A stretch of 64,000 bases of DNA from Rutidosis leptorrhynchoides (Eukaryota; Streptophyta; Magnoliopsida; Asterales; Asteraceae), in the NCBI RefSeq assembly GCF_046630445.1, contig NC_092335.1:315876501-315940500 (forward strand), read 5' to 3'. Each line of letters opens with the position of its first letter. Positions within the stretch are counted from its first letter, which is position 1. Below are positions 14,969-28,074 of the stretch, piece after piece. The position numbers and the translations under genes were made by a program. The notes beneath the pieces are model-generated. The model was not told the DNA's origin. It did not search any database and saw only the letters and a list, made by a program, of their open reading frames with translations.

Positions 14969-15932
14969 TGTGACAACCCGAAAATTTCTAACCAAATTTA
15001 AACTTTATCTTTATATTATTCTGACACGATAAGCAAAGTTTGTTAAGTTAAATCTCAAGAATTTTAAATTGTGTTCATACATTCATTATAACCTCGACCA
15101 AATTCTGATGATTCACGAACCGTTATATATAAACAAATATGTATATATATGTATATATATATTATAACTTGAGAATATTAATAAAGTATTAAAGGTATAA
15201 TACTTTACATGAACGTATTTGTTTCAATATGTTTATCGATGGAATTAGAAGATAATATTAAATGATTGATTTATCAGATACATTATGATATGATTACGGG
15301 TCTATGTTATGAGGTCCACTGTGATTTAAGAAATCTATTCTTTTTGACAACATTCGGAAAATGGTAAAGTGATTTATAAGTAAGAACGTGAAGTGTAAAT
15401 AACTTAGATGTTGGGTATCGACAAGTTATGTAACTCGACATTTTTCATTAAGATGATTTCATACGTTTATTTAATCTTTGAACTTTATCTCATGCTTCAC
15501 CAACAAACTGTAATTTAAAAACTTGAAACCTATTATGAATATATATGATTCTACTTTTCTAAAATATTTTATGATATAACAATTTCCATTATTTTAACCT
15601 TTAAACAAAATGATTCTTAAAAATATATTTGGTTTTGGAAAACAAAATTATTATATTTATTTGATTTAGTTTCAAACGTACAAAAACGTTTTCAGTTTAA
15701 AAAGAACTTTATTATTAAAACGTATATAACTTTTATAAATATCTAGAACCACTTTTGACAACTCATTACTTAACCAGTATGATAAAGATAACGATATTTA
15801 TATTTTATTTTATTAAATATATATAACGATTTAAATTAATATTATATATATTTATACGCGTATTATACGTATATAGTTTTATACTTTTACTATACTTAAA
15901 CTTTACCTTTACTTTATTTTTACTTTACTTTA

Positions 15933-16099
15933 ACTTTAATAATTCACTTTAATAATTCATACTTTAATAATTCACTTTAATAATTCATACTTTAATAATT
16001 CACTTTAATAATTCATAATTTAATAATTCACTTTAATAATTCATACTTTAATAATTCACTTTAATAATTCATACTTTAATAATTCACTTTAATAATTCA
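15933..16099. repeat. Tandem array in left LTR of C
   Basis: About twelve copies of a 13-14-bp unit, CTTTAATAATTCA with alternating C or TA spacers, forming a higher-order 27-bp period. The same array is in the right LTR. It lies just upstream of the LTR TATA box. Confidence 0.85.
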
Positions 16100-16108
16100 A
16101 AAATCTAT

Positions 16109-16116
16109 TATAAATA
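16109..16116 (+). promoter_or_regulatory. TATA box of the element C LTR promoter
   Basis: TATAAATA follows the CTTTAATAATTCA array and has the right strand and context for the U3/R boundary. The equivalent in the right LTR is at 25120-25127. Confidence 0.5.
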
Positions 16117-16689
16117 GAATTCAATAGGTTTCATTATTTCATAAGAAACTTGAAAATATTTTTCTCTAAACTCTCTCAATCGATTTACATATATATATTT
16201 ACTCCATATTATTTCAAGATATTATTATTATACATAAAATATTACGTCAGAGTGCTGTCCGAGTGATTTCGAAATTGTTTTTCGAGTGGGATTGGATTAA
16301 GGAAATTATGGGTTATAGCTATGGAGGTGATTGGGTATGGTTCATGGGTATGCTCGTGAGGTCAATATAGTGTTTATCATCTCCGTTGCGTCTACGTACC
16401 TTTCCTGCAATATTGAATCTCAATATTGATACGTGAGTACTCATAATTTAACTTTTACATACTAATAGTGTATCCCTGACTAGTGCTCGAGTATATAGGA
16501 TTATGCATGTTTGTACTTTTGATATTGCCTTTAGTTAGGTTATGTTGAATCCTGAATTAGTTATATATGCGACTGAGATAAGGTATAAGATATGCATGTC
16601 GTTGGAAAGCTAGCGAAAAATTAAGAACTTTTCATTTAGATATCGAATGATTTCGATAAACGGATTTGAAGTTATAGTCCATCGAATTT

Positions 16690-16873
16690 TTGTATTATTA
16701 TTATTAAAAATGATTATTATTATCGTCGTTATTATCGTCGTTCTAGTTTTATCTTATTATTATTATTATTATCTTTATCAATAAAAGGATTTATCATTAA
16801 AAATTGTTATTTTTTTCATTATTACTATCGTTATTATCGTTAAAGTTATAATTAGTATTATTATTATTATCCA

Positions 16874-16921
<48 letters not shown>

Positions 16922-17500
16922 GGTATTATTATTATTATTATCATTATTAATATATATATATCATTATTTAAAAATGGTTATTGTTATTGTTATTATTATT
17001 ATTACTAAATTATCATTAAGATAATTATTAGTATTATCGTTAATAATGTTATAGTAACTATCATTATTAATATTAGTGTAATTAAAATAAATATCTGTAA
17101 CACCTAATTATTTTGATTACTATTATTATCATTATTACGAACACGATATAAAAGACGATTAAAAGCTATTAAACGAAACGATTAGGAAATAATGGGTAAG
17201 AGTATCATGATGAAATTAAAATATTATAAGATATTGATTTATATAAAATTATCGTTCTTATTATTTTTATCATTACTATTATTATTAAAATTATCGCTAG
17301 TATTAAAACTATCATTTTAACAAAAATTATCATTTTAATAGAAATGTCATTGTTACTATAAAATATCATTAATATTATTATTATTTTAAATAGAATTATT
17401 ATTTTAAAGATAATATTAAAAATTATCGTAAATATTAAAGTTATCATAATGTCATCTTAGTAATTATAAATATTGATATTTTTATAATAATTATTATTAT
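16690..17500. repeat. ATT/ATC trinucleotide-rich tract in LTR of C
   Basis: Long imperfect runs of TTA/ATT with interspersed ATC. The right LTR has the matching tract at about 25700-26510. Open frames seen here encode only Ile/Asn strings and are not genes. Confidence 0.85.
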
Positions 17501-19025
17501 TACAAAATAATACAACTTTACTTACTATCATTATAGATATTATTTTATCAAATAAATATTTGATACAAACATATTTTACTACGTGTAATAACTTACTTTA
17601 ATAATACCTATCATATTATCTTTATAATATTAAATGAACCCTATAAATTTTATTACTTAATATATATATAAGTATATTTTATTATATAAATATAATATAA
17701 AATTTTATTTATTAATAAATAAATTATATTATTTACTCTAATAAATCTTTTAAAAATATTTAAAAATATAAAACGACGATATTTAAACTATATATTAATC
17801 ATGTATAGATTTTTGGAAATTATTTTGAGTCAAATTTACTTTTGTTGACTTTTGCATATTAGTCTCGAGCATTAGGATTGTGGTACACTATGACTTGACC
17901 TAATTTGTTAGACAAATATTGACCAACACATAAATATATATAATTAATTTAGGTTCGTGAATCCGAGACCAACCTTGCACTTGTTCAATGACGTTATATG
18001 TATTTTTACTACGAAATACAGTATGGTGAGTTTCATTTGCCTTTTTACCCTTTTATATTTTGGGGCTGAGAATACATGCAAATGCTTTATTAACTATTTT
18101 ACAATATTTACATGCGTGAGTTTCATTTGATTCCCTTTTACTCATTACATTCTTGGGCTGAGAATACATGCAAATGCTTTATTAACTGTTTTATAATATT
18201 TATATGCGTGAGTTTCATTTACCTTTTTACCCTTTATATTTTTGGGACTGAGAATACATGCGCTTTTATAAATGTTTGACGAAATAGACACAAGTAATTG
18301 AAACTACATTCTATGGTTGAATTATCGAAATCGAATATGCCCCTTTTTATTAAAGTCTGGTAATCTAAGAATTAGGGAACAGACACCCTAATTGACGCTA
18401 ATCCTAAAGATAGATCTATTGGGCCTAACAAACCCCATCCAAAGTACCGGATGCTTTAGTACTTCGAAATTATATCATGTCCGAAGGAGGATCCCGGAAT
18501 GATAGGGGATATTCTTATATGTATCTAGTTAATGTCGGTTACCAGGTGTTCACCATATGAATGATTATTTTTTGTCTCTATGCATGGGACATATATTTAT
18601 GAGAACTGGAAATGAAATTCTTGTGGTCTATTAAAATGATGGAAATAAATGATTATGATAAACTAATGAACTCACCAACCTTTTGGTTGACACTTTAAAG
18701 CATGTTTATTCTCAGGTGTTAAAGAAATCTTCCGCTGTGCATTTGCTCATTTTAAAGATATTACTTGGAGTCTTTCATAGCATATTTCGAAGAACGTTGC
18801 ATTCGAGTCATTGAGTTCATCAAAGATTATTATTAAATCAATTTATAGTTGGATAGTGGATATTATGAAATGGTATGCATGCCTGTCAATTTTTGATGTA
18901 AAGAAAGATTGTCTTTTAAAAACGAATGCAATGTTTGTAAAATGTATCATATAGAGGTCAAATACCTCGCAATGTAATCAACTATTGTGAATCGTTTATA
19001 ATGTATATGAACGGGTCCTTTCAGT

Positions 19026-19037
19026 TGGTATCAGAGC
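19026..19037 (+). other. Primer binding site of element C
   Basis: TGGTATCAGAGC, complementary to the 3' end of initiator Met-tRNA, two bases after the LTR end at 19023. Confidence 0.85.
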
Positions 19038-22000
19038 GGTGGTCTTAGCGAACTAGGTCTGCATTAGTGTGTCTAACTGATAAGTCTTTAGGATGCATTA
19101 GTGAGTCTGGACTTCGACCGTGTCTGCATGTCAAAAGTTTTGCTTATCATTTCTAGTCAGAAATCATCTGCTTATCATCCACAGGAAATTACCTGCTTAT
19201 CATTATTAGTCTAGACACATCTTGCTATATTAATTGCATGAGTAGTGTATAGACAAAATTCATATCTTAGCGTATCTGCTAAATCATATCTTATCGTATC
19301 TGTTACTTTAAACTTTGCCTGACATATCCCGCAAATTCCTCCGTAATCTATGAAATCTTTTGATCTCTATATATAGATATCCTATGTAAATAGAATACCA
19401 CCCGATAGCCGAAAAATCATTTTATATCGAAAATCCTTTAACCAATCGTACAAAATGGAATTTGTCATCAGTACAAGTCACTCGGATTCCAAAATGGAAT
19501 CTCACTCAAGCTCCGAAAGCAGTGTGACCGGAATGGATCAACCAATCAGTCATCACCTATTCTGGATGAATTGGGGATGAGTTCGTAGCATCCTCAATCA
19601 TTGGAAACAAGAAGAAGGTGATCCTTTCCATCCACCACATTGCCCTCTTGGCGAAGAACCTGAAGCACTTACCGGCGAACCTGTTCGAGACACCATTTTC
19701 TCTCACATTTTCAGGGTATCTCGTCACGATTATATACTACATCAAATTCTATATTTTATTTATCCGCTCGTTCCGACCGACAATCATCCTGGAATAATAG
19801 AAGAAGTCAACGAACTTCGCGCTCGGGTAGTGGATTTGGAGAATATGGTGCAGAGATTACAAACACCAGCAGCAGCACCAGCAGCATAACCAGTACCACC
19901 ATCATCAACGCCAACAGTACCATTACCACCTCTAACCACAACCGCGTTGTAAACCTCAACTTCACAATCTGTCCCACGAGCATCAACGTCATACGCACCA
20001 TAGATACCAAGGAGTACCAACAACAATAACTGACGAAGTATTAATTCATAACTTCATTGGAGAAACATGGGCGATTATATAATCTCTAAAGTCTTAGAGA
20101 ATATCTAATCTAGCCCTAGCCATAAATCAGTTAAGCGAACCAAAATGATAGAAGGAAGAGTAGAAACCCTGACAAAAATGGTGTGTGATTAACAAGTTAA
20201 ACTTGTTTTACCAACAGCATCAACAGTACCGTCAACGTCACCAGCATCGTCAGTACAGTCAATATCAGAATCAACAACACCTATAACATCACAAACTCCG
20301 TCAGTTCAAGAATCACTGTGGACATCATTACGAATCAATAACGTGTATATTGTATCAACAAGTTATGAAGAATTAACTCATTCCCTCTGAAGAAATTATA
20401 TATATATTTTATATATATATATATATTTTGAAATAAAAAATAAATCTTTCCGTTCTAAGCTATTGTGTGTGAATCTTAACTACTCGGTTAATTCATATTA
20501 CAAATATGCAATAATGTACGTCCCTCGCCCGCAACTTAACCATCGTTAACTACAATCTCTGTCTCAATTCAACAAGTTCCAATTCCTAATAAATCAAGTA
20601 TATATTTGATTTTACACTTCATCATTGATGTAACCGAAACTTTTCAGATAACATCATTCGTACTTTGCGAAGTTCACAAGAATTTAACGAAAACCAACAT
20701 CACATCTCAACAAATAACGAAGTATTGATTCATAATTTCAATATTATTGAAGAAATACTTATGTAACCTCTAAAGCCTTCAAGGAATTATTCAATTCTAG
20801 TTCCAACCGTAAATCGAATGAGTTTAATTTAGTATTAACTCATTAAAATCTATGTTACATCTGAGGAGAATATATACATATATATTTTCATAAAGACTGT
20901 AATAAAATTCTTATGTACAAAATATTAATTGTAAAAAAAATTTTAACGGGTAGGTAATACCCGAGAGATATATATAAATTCACAAATAATATGTTACATT
21001 CTTCGAATCAGATTAAGCAAATTATCAATTATACTTCCTACTTTCACAATAATATACATTCTTTCATAGAAATCAAAACAATCATACTCATTCAAACCCA
21101 ATTACATATTCTGCTTTTAAAATCTCAGAATTCAATTCGAGATATAACCGGTACCATCACTTTTAGATTCCTACATCTTTCAAAGCTATACTTTGACTTC
21201 AAAAGTGTGTTAGAACATCAAATGTATACAAACGATTACAATCTGTGTTCAAACCCTTCGAAAATCGCTGAAGACACTTCAAATAATGAGCAATCGAGAT
21301 GATGATCCAACCACATATTACCCACAGTTATGTACTTAAAAAGCTCTCGAAACCAAAGTCATAATTCAACACATATCTGTGTCAGATCTTTTGGCATTTA
21401 TTAGCAAAAATAACCTTGCAATTCCTTTACAAAGTAGCAAATTATATCACAGCTCCAGCAAGACAACTTCGATTTTTTCATTCGGAGTAGCCTTATCATA
21501 ATTTTGATATATGTGATTACCCTTTTGTTACCGGAGAACCTTTCATATTCCACCACATTAGCTATAAACTTACCAACAACTTCACTGATCTTGGGCATTC
21601 CGAAGAATCTTTATATTTATCGAAACCTCATCATTTACTCATCTGTCTCTTGTAACGAGAATTGCCATACGAATCATTGGGAATTAGCAATCAGTATTTT
21701 GAAATCTCACAGCATGTTGACGCCAACAGTTATACATAACGTCTATTTCCAAGGATTACATACTTCGAATGAGAAGTTTCTGAAAAACACTCTGAACCGC
21801 GAACTAGTTCTCGAAATGCTGATGAAGCAACAAAAACTGTAAACGACCTTAGCAGTAAAAAGTTTGATGATAAATATTAGTGTATTTACAAAGCTCAGAA
21901 ATAGAGAAGTTTTGGAACTGGAAAACGGATTGAGCAAAGTATGAAGGAGGCTGTGGACAAATCACAAAGACTGAACCTGCCTTCAAAGAATCCAAATGAT

Positions 22001-22679
22001 TCAGTGTCTGCTGAAGTCATTAACGAATACCTTTCTCCTAACACTAAACCCTTACAGACAATATTCTTCATCATCCTCTGATATTAGAAATTCTAAGATA
22101 TCACCGTATCTTTCATTATAAATATCCTCCATATTTCTGAAGATATTTCCATAACTATTCTTATCTGGAATCATTTATCTCTTTGCGCTATCTGTATTAC
22201 ATCAAAAAGGAAACTGTTTAGTTCCTATACTCTGTAAACCTTTGAGTTTAAAATATGAATGTTTTTGAAGTAGTGTTGGAAACTGAAGCATGAGTTAGTA
22301 TAATATAATGACACTTGATCAACGTGATTATATTACAGTAATTCATGCTAAGTTTCTAAATGGAACGTGATGATTCACAGATCATAACATCATCATGTGC
22401 CATGTTATACGACTCTTGTATTCTATTTAACCTCTAAAATATCAAGAAAATATTTCTTGATGATTCGGACTTTTTCAAGGTATTCTAGTAATTTGACAAG
22501 TCAAGATCGTGCTATCACAATTTCCTTCCTAGAACATTAACAATGTTCATTCTGAAATTCATATCTGTGAATTCTGGACCATTACAAGCGGTGCTTAATC
22601 GTAAGAAGAAGAAACGAAAGGACAAAACTCCGAAATAGAAATTGGGGTATAAATTGCAGCAAATAAAAGAGAGCATTAA

Positions 22680-22937
22680 CTATGGATGACAATGATTATA
22701 GAAGATAGAAACAGAGACTTTGAAATATAAAGGAAGATATAAAGCCCAACGACAAACCAAAAATTTTAAACCATATATATCGATGCATATAGCAATATAA
22801 AGACACGGGAGAACTAGAAACACTATAAACCCAAGAGTATAGTAGAAGTAAATAGATTCTTTCGGCGGTAGATGAAAAAGAAGAATGATCGATATGAAAG
22901 TTATAAGTATATCGAGAATCAGAACTGGATGGAGCAT
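22680..22937 (-). CDS. Antisense membrane-protein-like reading frame in element C
   Basis: This frame of 85 codons starts MLHPVLILDILITFISIILL, then FHLPPKESIYFYYTLGF and a second hydrophobic stretch. It aligns along its first 57 residues with the antisense frame of D (MLNPVLIF..., FQLPPEESAYFYFALG...), with many conservative replacements. Both lie the same distance inside the right LTR. The 0.66-kb insertion begins just beyond its Met codon. Function unknown; the frame may be incidental. Confidence 0.35.
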   Translation of the reverse strand: MLHPVLILDILITFISIILLFHLPPKESIYFYYTLGFIVFLVLPCLYIAICIDIYGLKFLVCRWALYLPLYFKVSVSIFYNHCHP

Positions 22938-22939
22938 AT

Positions 22940-23600
22940 TGATGCATACTTTAAAATATGAGTTGAGGGAAAAAGAATAGAAGGCGATGAAACATGACTA
23001 GGAACTTAGAAATCAACAGATTTAACTCACACAATGACGAAATAAGTGAATCAAACCCTCTAGTGAATAGGTTAAGCTTTTTGGGATTAATTTAGTCATA
23101 CCACAACTAAATCAAGTGTGATTAGATCAACACCTAGAGCTATTATTCACCACCTGGGTGATTTGGGTTGAGAGAGAATCGGAGGAGCTCACCAGATCTG
23201 AGTGTGTGTAACAAATGAGAGGCTTTACCTAAAATGAAGAACATAAGACTTTATATACCCCTGCTATTGACTCACCCGTACGATTCATCCATCACACATA
23301 CGAGTTGGCTTCATCAGCCGTATGGGTGATCACTCACTCGTGTCTTCTCATTTAGGTTGTAATTGTGACTTAGCTCAGCATCAACCGTGCGTATGAGCCT
23401 GTCAGCCGTATGAGTGAGGCTTCACTCGGACGTCTGACTAAGTCTAACATAGTCAAACATCCAAATCTCGTTCCTGCAGTTGCTGTAACCACATACAAAC
23501 ACGGATAGGATAATAACGAACGATCATGGTGGCCTGTAAACTGTTGTACCTGCAATGGACGTGGGTAGATGTCTAGGGACTTGCATAAAATGCATCAACA
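22940..23600 (-). mobile_element. 0.66-kb insertion in element C, probable solo LTR
   Basis: This stretch is absent from the matching place in D. On the minus strand it runs from TGTTGATGCATTTTATGC to ATGCATCA, so its ends form the inverted repeat TTGATGCAT/ATGCATCAA. A minus-strand TATA box (TATATAAAG, near 23251-23259) fits an LTR promoter. Internal motifs such as CAGCCGTATG recur. I could not see a clean target duplication, so a MITE remains possible. Confidence 0.5.
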
Positions 23601-23990
23601 GAAGGTGTGAGTTGTAAGAAAACGAAGGAGGTGAATTTATAAGAAAATCTCCGACAGAACAATTAAAATGGACGATCGCATTTAAAGCGGATCCTAATTC
23701 CTTTTGTTACCGGAGAATCAAATCTTATTACAAAGATTTTCTTCAGATTCCTTGAAATCTGGAAATCAATCATATCTACGTCAAATGATAAGATGAATCC
23801 ACACTTACTCATTTCACTCTTCTATGTTAGCTTCATTTGTACTCTTCATATAAATGGATTGTTTATCCAAATTATTCGCTGATGATAAAACTCTAATTTT
23901 CAACCTGTATGCATCATGAAAACATACTTATTATCATTCACGACCTTTCCACTCAAATTTCGGGACGAAATTTCTTTAACGGGTAGGTAC

Positions 23991-25884
23991 TGTGACAACC
24001 CGGAAATTTCTAACCAAATTTAAACTTTATCTTTATATTATTCCGACACGATAAGCAAAGTTTGTTAAGTTAAATCTCAAGAATTTTAAATTGTGTTCAT
24101 ACATTCATTATAACCTCGACTAAATTCCGACGATTCACGAACCGTTATATATAAATAAATATGTATATATATGTATATATATATATTATAACTTGAGAAT
24201 ATTAATAAAGTATTAAACGTATAATACTTTACATGAACGCATTTGTTTCAATATGTTTATCGATGGAATTAGAAGATAATATCAAATGATTGATTTATCA
24301 GATACATTATGATATGATTACGGGTCTATGTTATGAGGTCCACTGTGATTTAAGAAATCTATTCTTTTTGACAACATTCGGAAAATGGTAAAGTGATTTA
24401 TAAGTAAGAACGTGAAGTGTAAATAACTTAGATGTTGGATATCGACAAGTTATGTAACTCGACATTTTTCATTAAGATGATTTCATACGTTTATTTAATC
24501 TTTGAACTTTATCCCATGCTTCACCAACAAACTGTAATTTAAAAACTTGAAACCTATTATGAATATATATGATTCTACTTTTCTAAAATATTTTATGATA
24601 TAACGATTTCCATTATTTTAACCTTTAAACAAAATGATTCTTAAAAATATATTTGGTTTTGGAAAACAAAATTATTATATTTATTTGATTTAGTTTCAAA
24701 CGTACAAAAACGTTTTCAGTTTAAAAAGAACTTTATTATTAAAACGTATATAACTTTTATAAATATCTAGAACCACTTTTGACAACTCATTACTTAACCA
24801 GTATGATAAAGATAACGATATTTATATTTTATTTTATTAAATATATATAACGATTTAAATTAATATTATATATATTTATACGCGTATTATACGTACATAG
24901 TTTTATACTTTTACTATACTTAAACTTTACCTTTACTTTATTTTTACTTTACTTTAACTTTAATAATTCACTTTAATAATTCATACTTTAATAATTCACT
25001 TTAATAATTCGTACTTTAATAATTCACTTTAATAATTCATACTTTAATAATTCACTTTAATAATTCATACTTTAATAATTCACTTTAATAATTCATACTT
25101 TAATAATTCAAAAATCTATTATAAATAGAATTCAATAGGTTTCATTATTTCATAAGTAACTTGAAAATATTTTTCTCTAAACTCTCTCAATCGATTTACA
25201 TATATATATTTACTCCGTATTATTTTAAGATATTATTAGTATACATAAAATATTACGTCAGAGTGCTGTCCGAGTGATTTCAAAATTGTTTTTCGAGTGG
25301 GATTGGATTAAGAAAATTATGGGTTATAGCTATGGAGGTGATTGGGTATGGTTCATGGGTATGCTCGTGAGGTCAATATAGTGTTTATCATCTCCGTTGC
25401 GTCTACGTACCTTTCCTGTAATATTGAATCTCAATATTGATACGTGAGTACTCATAATTTAACTTTTACATACTAATAGTGTATCCCTGACTAGTGCTCG
25501 AGTATATTGGATTATGCATGTTTGTACTTTTGATATTGCCTTTAGTTAGGTTATGTTGAATCCTGAATTAGTTATATATGCGACTGAGATAAGGTATAAG
25601 ATATGCATGTCGTTGGAAAGCTAGCGAAAAATTAAGAACTTTTCATTTAGATATCGAATGATTTTGATGAACGGATTTGAAGTTATAGTCCATCGAATTT
25701 TTGTATTATTATTATTAAAAATGATTATTATTATCGTCGTTATTATCGTCGTTCTAGTTTTATCTTATTATTATTATTATTATCTTTATCAATAAAAGGA
25801 TTTATCATTAAAAATTGTTATTTTTTTTATTATTAGTATCGTTATTATCGTTAAAGTTATAATTAGTATTATTATTATTATACA

Positions 25885-25929
<45 letters not shown>

Positions 25930-25954
25930 GGTATTATTATTATTATTATCATTA

Positions 25955-25991
<37 letters not shown>

Positions 25992-28074
25992 TTATTTAAA
26001 AATGGCTATTGTTATTATTATTATTATTATTACTAAATTATCATTAAGATAATTATTAGTATTATCGTTAATAATGTTATAGTAACTATCATTATTAATA
26101 TTAGTGTAATTAAAATAAATATCTGTAACACCTAATTATTTTGATTACTATTATTATCATTATTACGAACACGATATAAAAGACGATTAAAAGCTATTAA
26201 ACGAAACGATTAGGAAATAATGGGTAAGAGTATCATGATGAAATTAAAATATTATAAGATATTGATTTAGATAAAATTATCGTTCTTATTATTTTTATCA
26301 TTACTATTATTATTAAAATTATCGCTAGTATTAAAACTATCATTTTAACAAAAATTATCATTTTAATAGAAATGTCATTGTTACTATAAAATATCATTAA
26401 TATTATTATTATTTTAAATAGAATTATTATTTTAAAGATAATATTAAAAATTATCGTAAATATTAAAGTTATCATAATTAGAATTATCGTTTTATCATAA
26501 TGTCATCTTAGTAATTATAAATATTGATATTTTTATAATAATAATTATTATTACAAAATAATACAACTTTACTTACTATCATTATAGATATTATTTTATC
26601 AAATAAATATTTGATACAAACATATTTTACTACATGTAATAACTTACTTTAATAATACCTATCATATTATCTTTATAATATTAAATGAACCCTATAAATT
26701 TTATTACTTAATATATATAAAAGTATATTTTATTATATAAATATAATATAAAATTTTATTTATTAATAAATAAATTATATTATTTACTCTAATAAATCTT
26801 TTAAAAATATTTAAAATTATAAAACGACGATATTTAAACTATATATTAATCATGTATAGATTTTTGGAAATTATTTTGAGTTAAATTTACTTTTGTTGAC
26901 TTTTGCATATTAGTCTCGAGCATTAGGATTGTGGTACACTATGACTTGACCTAATTTGTTAGACAAATATTGACCAACACATAAATATATATAATTAATT
27001 TAGGTTCGTGAATCCGAGGCCAACCTTGCACTTGTTCAATGACGTTATATGTATTTTTACTACGAAATACAGTATGGTGAGTTTCATTTGCCTTTTTACC
27101 CTTTTATATTTTGGGGCTGAGAATACATGCAAATGCTTTATTAACTATTTTACAATATTTACATGCGTGAGTTCCTTTTGATTCCCTTTTACTCATTACA
27201 TTTTTGGGCTGAGAATACATGCAAATGCTTTATTAACTGTTTTATAATATTTATATGCGTGAGTTTCATTTACCTTTTTACCCTTTATATTTTTGGGACT
27301 GAGAATACATGCGCTTTTATAAATGTTTGACGAAATAGACACAAGTAATTGAAACTACATTCTATGGTTGAATTATCGAAATTGAATATGCCCCTTTTTA
27401 TTAAAGTCTGGTAATCTAAGAATTAGGGAACAGACACCCTAATTGACGCGAATCCTAAAGATAGATCTATTGAGCCTAACAAACCCCATCCAAAGTACCG
27501 GATGCTTTAGTACTTCGAAATTATATCATGTCCGAAGGAGGATCCCGGAATGATAGGGGATATTCTTATATGTATCTAGTTAATGTCGGTTACCAGGTGT
27601 TCACCATATGAATGATTATTTTTTATCTCTATGCATGGGACGTATATTTATGAGAACTGGAAATGAAATTCTTGTGGTCTATTAAAATGATGGAAATAAA
27701 TTATTATGATAAACTAATGAACTCACCAACCTTTTGGTTGACACTTTAAAGCATGTTTATTCTCAGGTGTTAAAGAAATCTTCCGCTGTGCATTTGCTCA
27801 TTTTAAAGATATTACTTGGAGTCTTTCATAGCATATTTCGAAGAACGTTGCATTCGAGTCATTGAGTTCATCAAAGATTATTATTAAATCAATTTATAGT
27901 TGGATAGTGGATATTATGAAATGGTATGCATGTCTGTCAATTTTTGATGTAAAGAAAGATTGTCTTTTAAAAACGAATGCAATGTTTGTAAAATGTATCA
28001 TATAGAGGTCAAATACCTCGCAATGTAATCAACTATTGTGAATCGTTTATAATGTATATGAACGGGTCCTTTCA
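23991..28074 (+). mobile_element. Right LTR of element C (4084 bp)
   Basis: It matches the left LTR over its full length with about one percent of positions different by eye plus small repeat-length changes. For example, an (AT)n tract near 25961-25988 is longer, and a segment near 26475-26500 is extra. It ends GGGTCCTTTCA and is followed by the target duplication GGTAC. Confidence 0.88.

Larger units (their letters stand above)
14969..19023 (+). mobile_element. Left LTR of element C (4055 bp)
   Basis: It starts TGTGACAACCCG and ends GGGTCCTTTCA. In order it holds an AT-rich part, a tandem array of a CTTTAATAATTCA-type unit (15933-16099), a TATA box TATAAATA (16109-16116), long ATT/ATC trinucleotide tracts (16690-17500), three tandem copies of a roughly 92-bp unit ending GCTGAGAATACATGC (about 18020-18265), and a hairpin (18676-18689) before the 3' end. 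Confidence 0.88.
19024..23990 (+). mobile_element. Internal region of element C (non-coding, Gag-like remnant)
   Basis: After the primer binding site comes a leader. About 19450-20010 is a Gag-like remnant homologous to that of D (same CPLGEEPEAL-type region, then a coiled-coil-like stretch). The rest has no protease, RT, RNase H or integrase motif. The motif TTTAACGGGTAGGTA appears at 20942-20956 (mid-element) and 23975-23989 (abutting the right LTR). A 0.66-kb insertion lies at 22940-23600. An antisense hydrophobic frame lies at 22680-22937. The region is broken as a coding unit. Confidence 0.75.
14969..28074 (+). mobile_element. LTR retrotransposon C, LARD-like non-autonomous element
   Basis: Two long terminal repeats (14969-19023 and 23991-28074) flank a 4.97-kb internal region with no pol. 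The 5-bp target duplication is GGTAC (14964-14968 and 28075-28079), and the primer binding site is at 19026-19037. LTRs of about 4 kb around a non-coding interior are the hallmark of LARD elements, which depend on enzymes from another element. C sits inside an LTR of its relative D, so it is younger than D. By eye the LTRs differ at about one percent, suggesting insertion within roughly the last half million years under common plant rates. Apart from lacking pol it looks structurally whole. Confidence 0.88.

Noticed and set aside
17205-17447. Ile/Asn-rich open frame repeated at 26233-26475
   Set aside because: It is the trinucleotide-rich part of the two C LTRs; composition alone explains it.
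21504-21842. 112-codon plus-strand frame in element C
   Set aside because: Its counterpart in D is not kept and it shows no domain; probably chance in an old non-coding interior.
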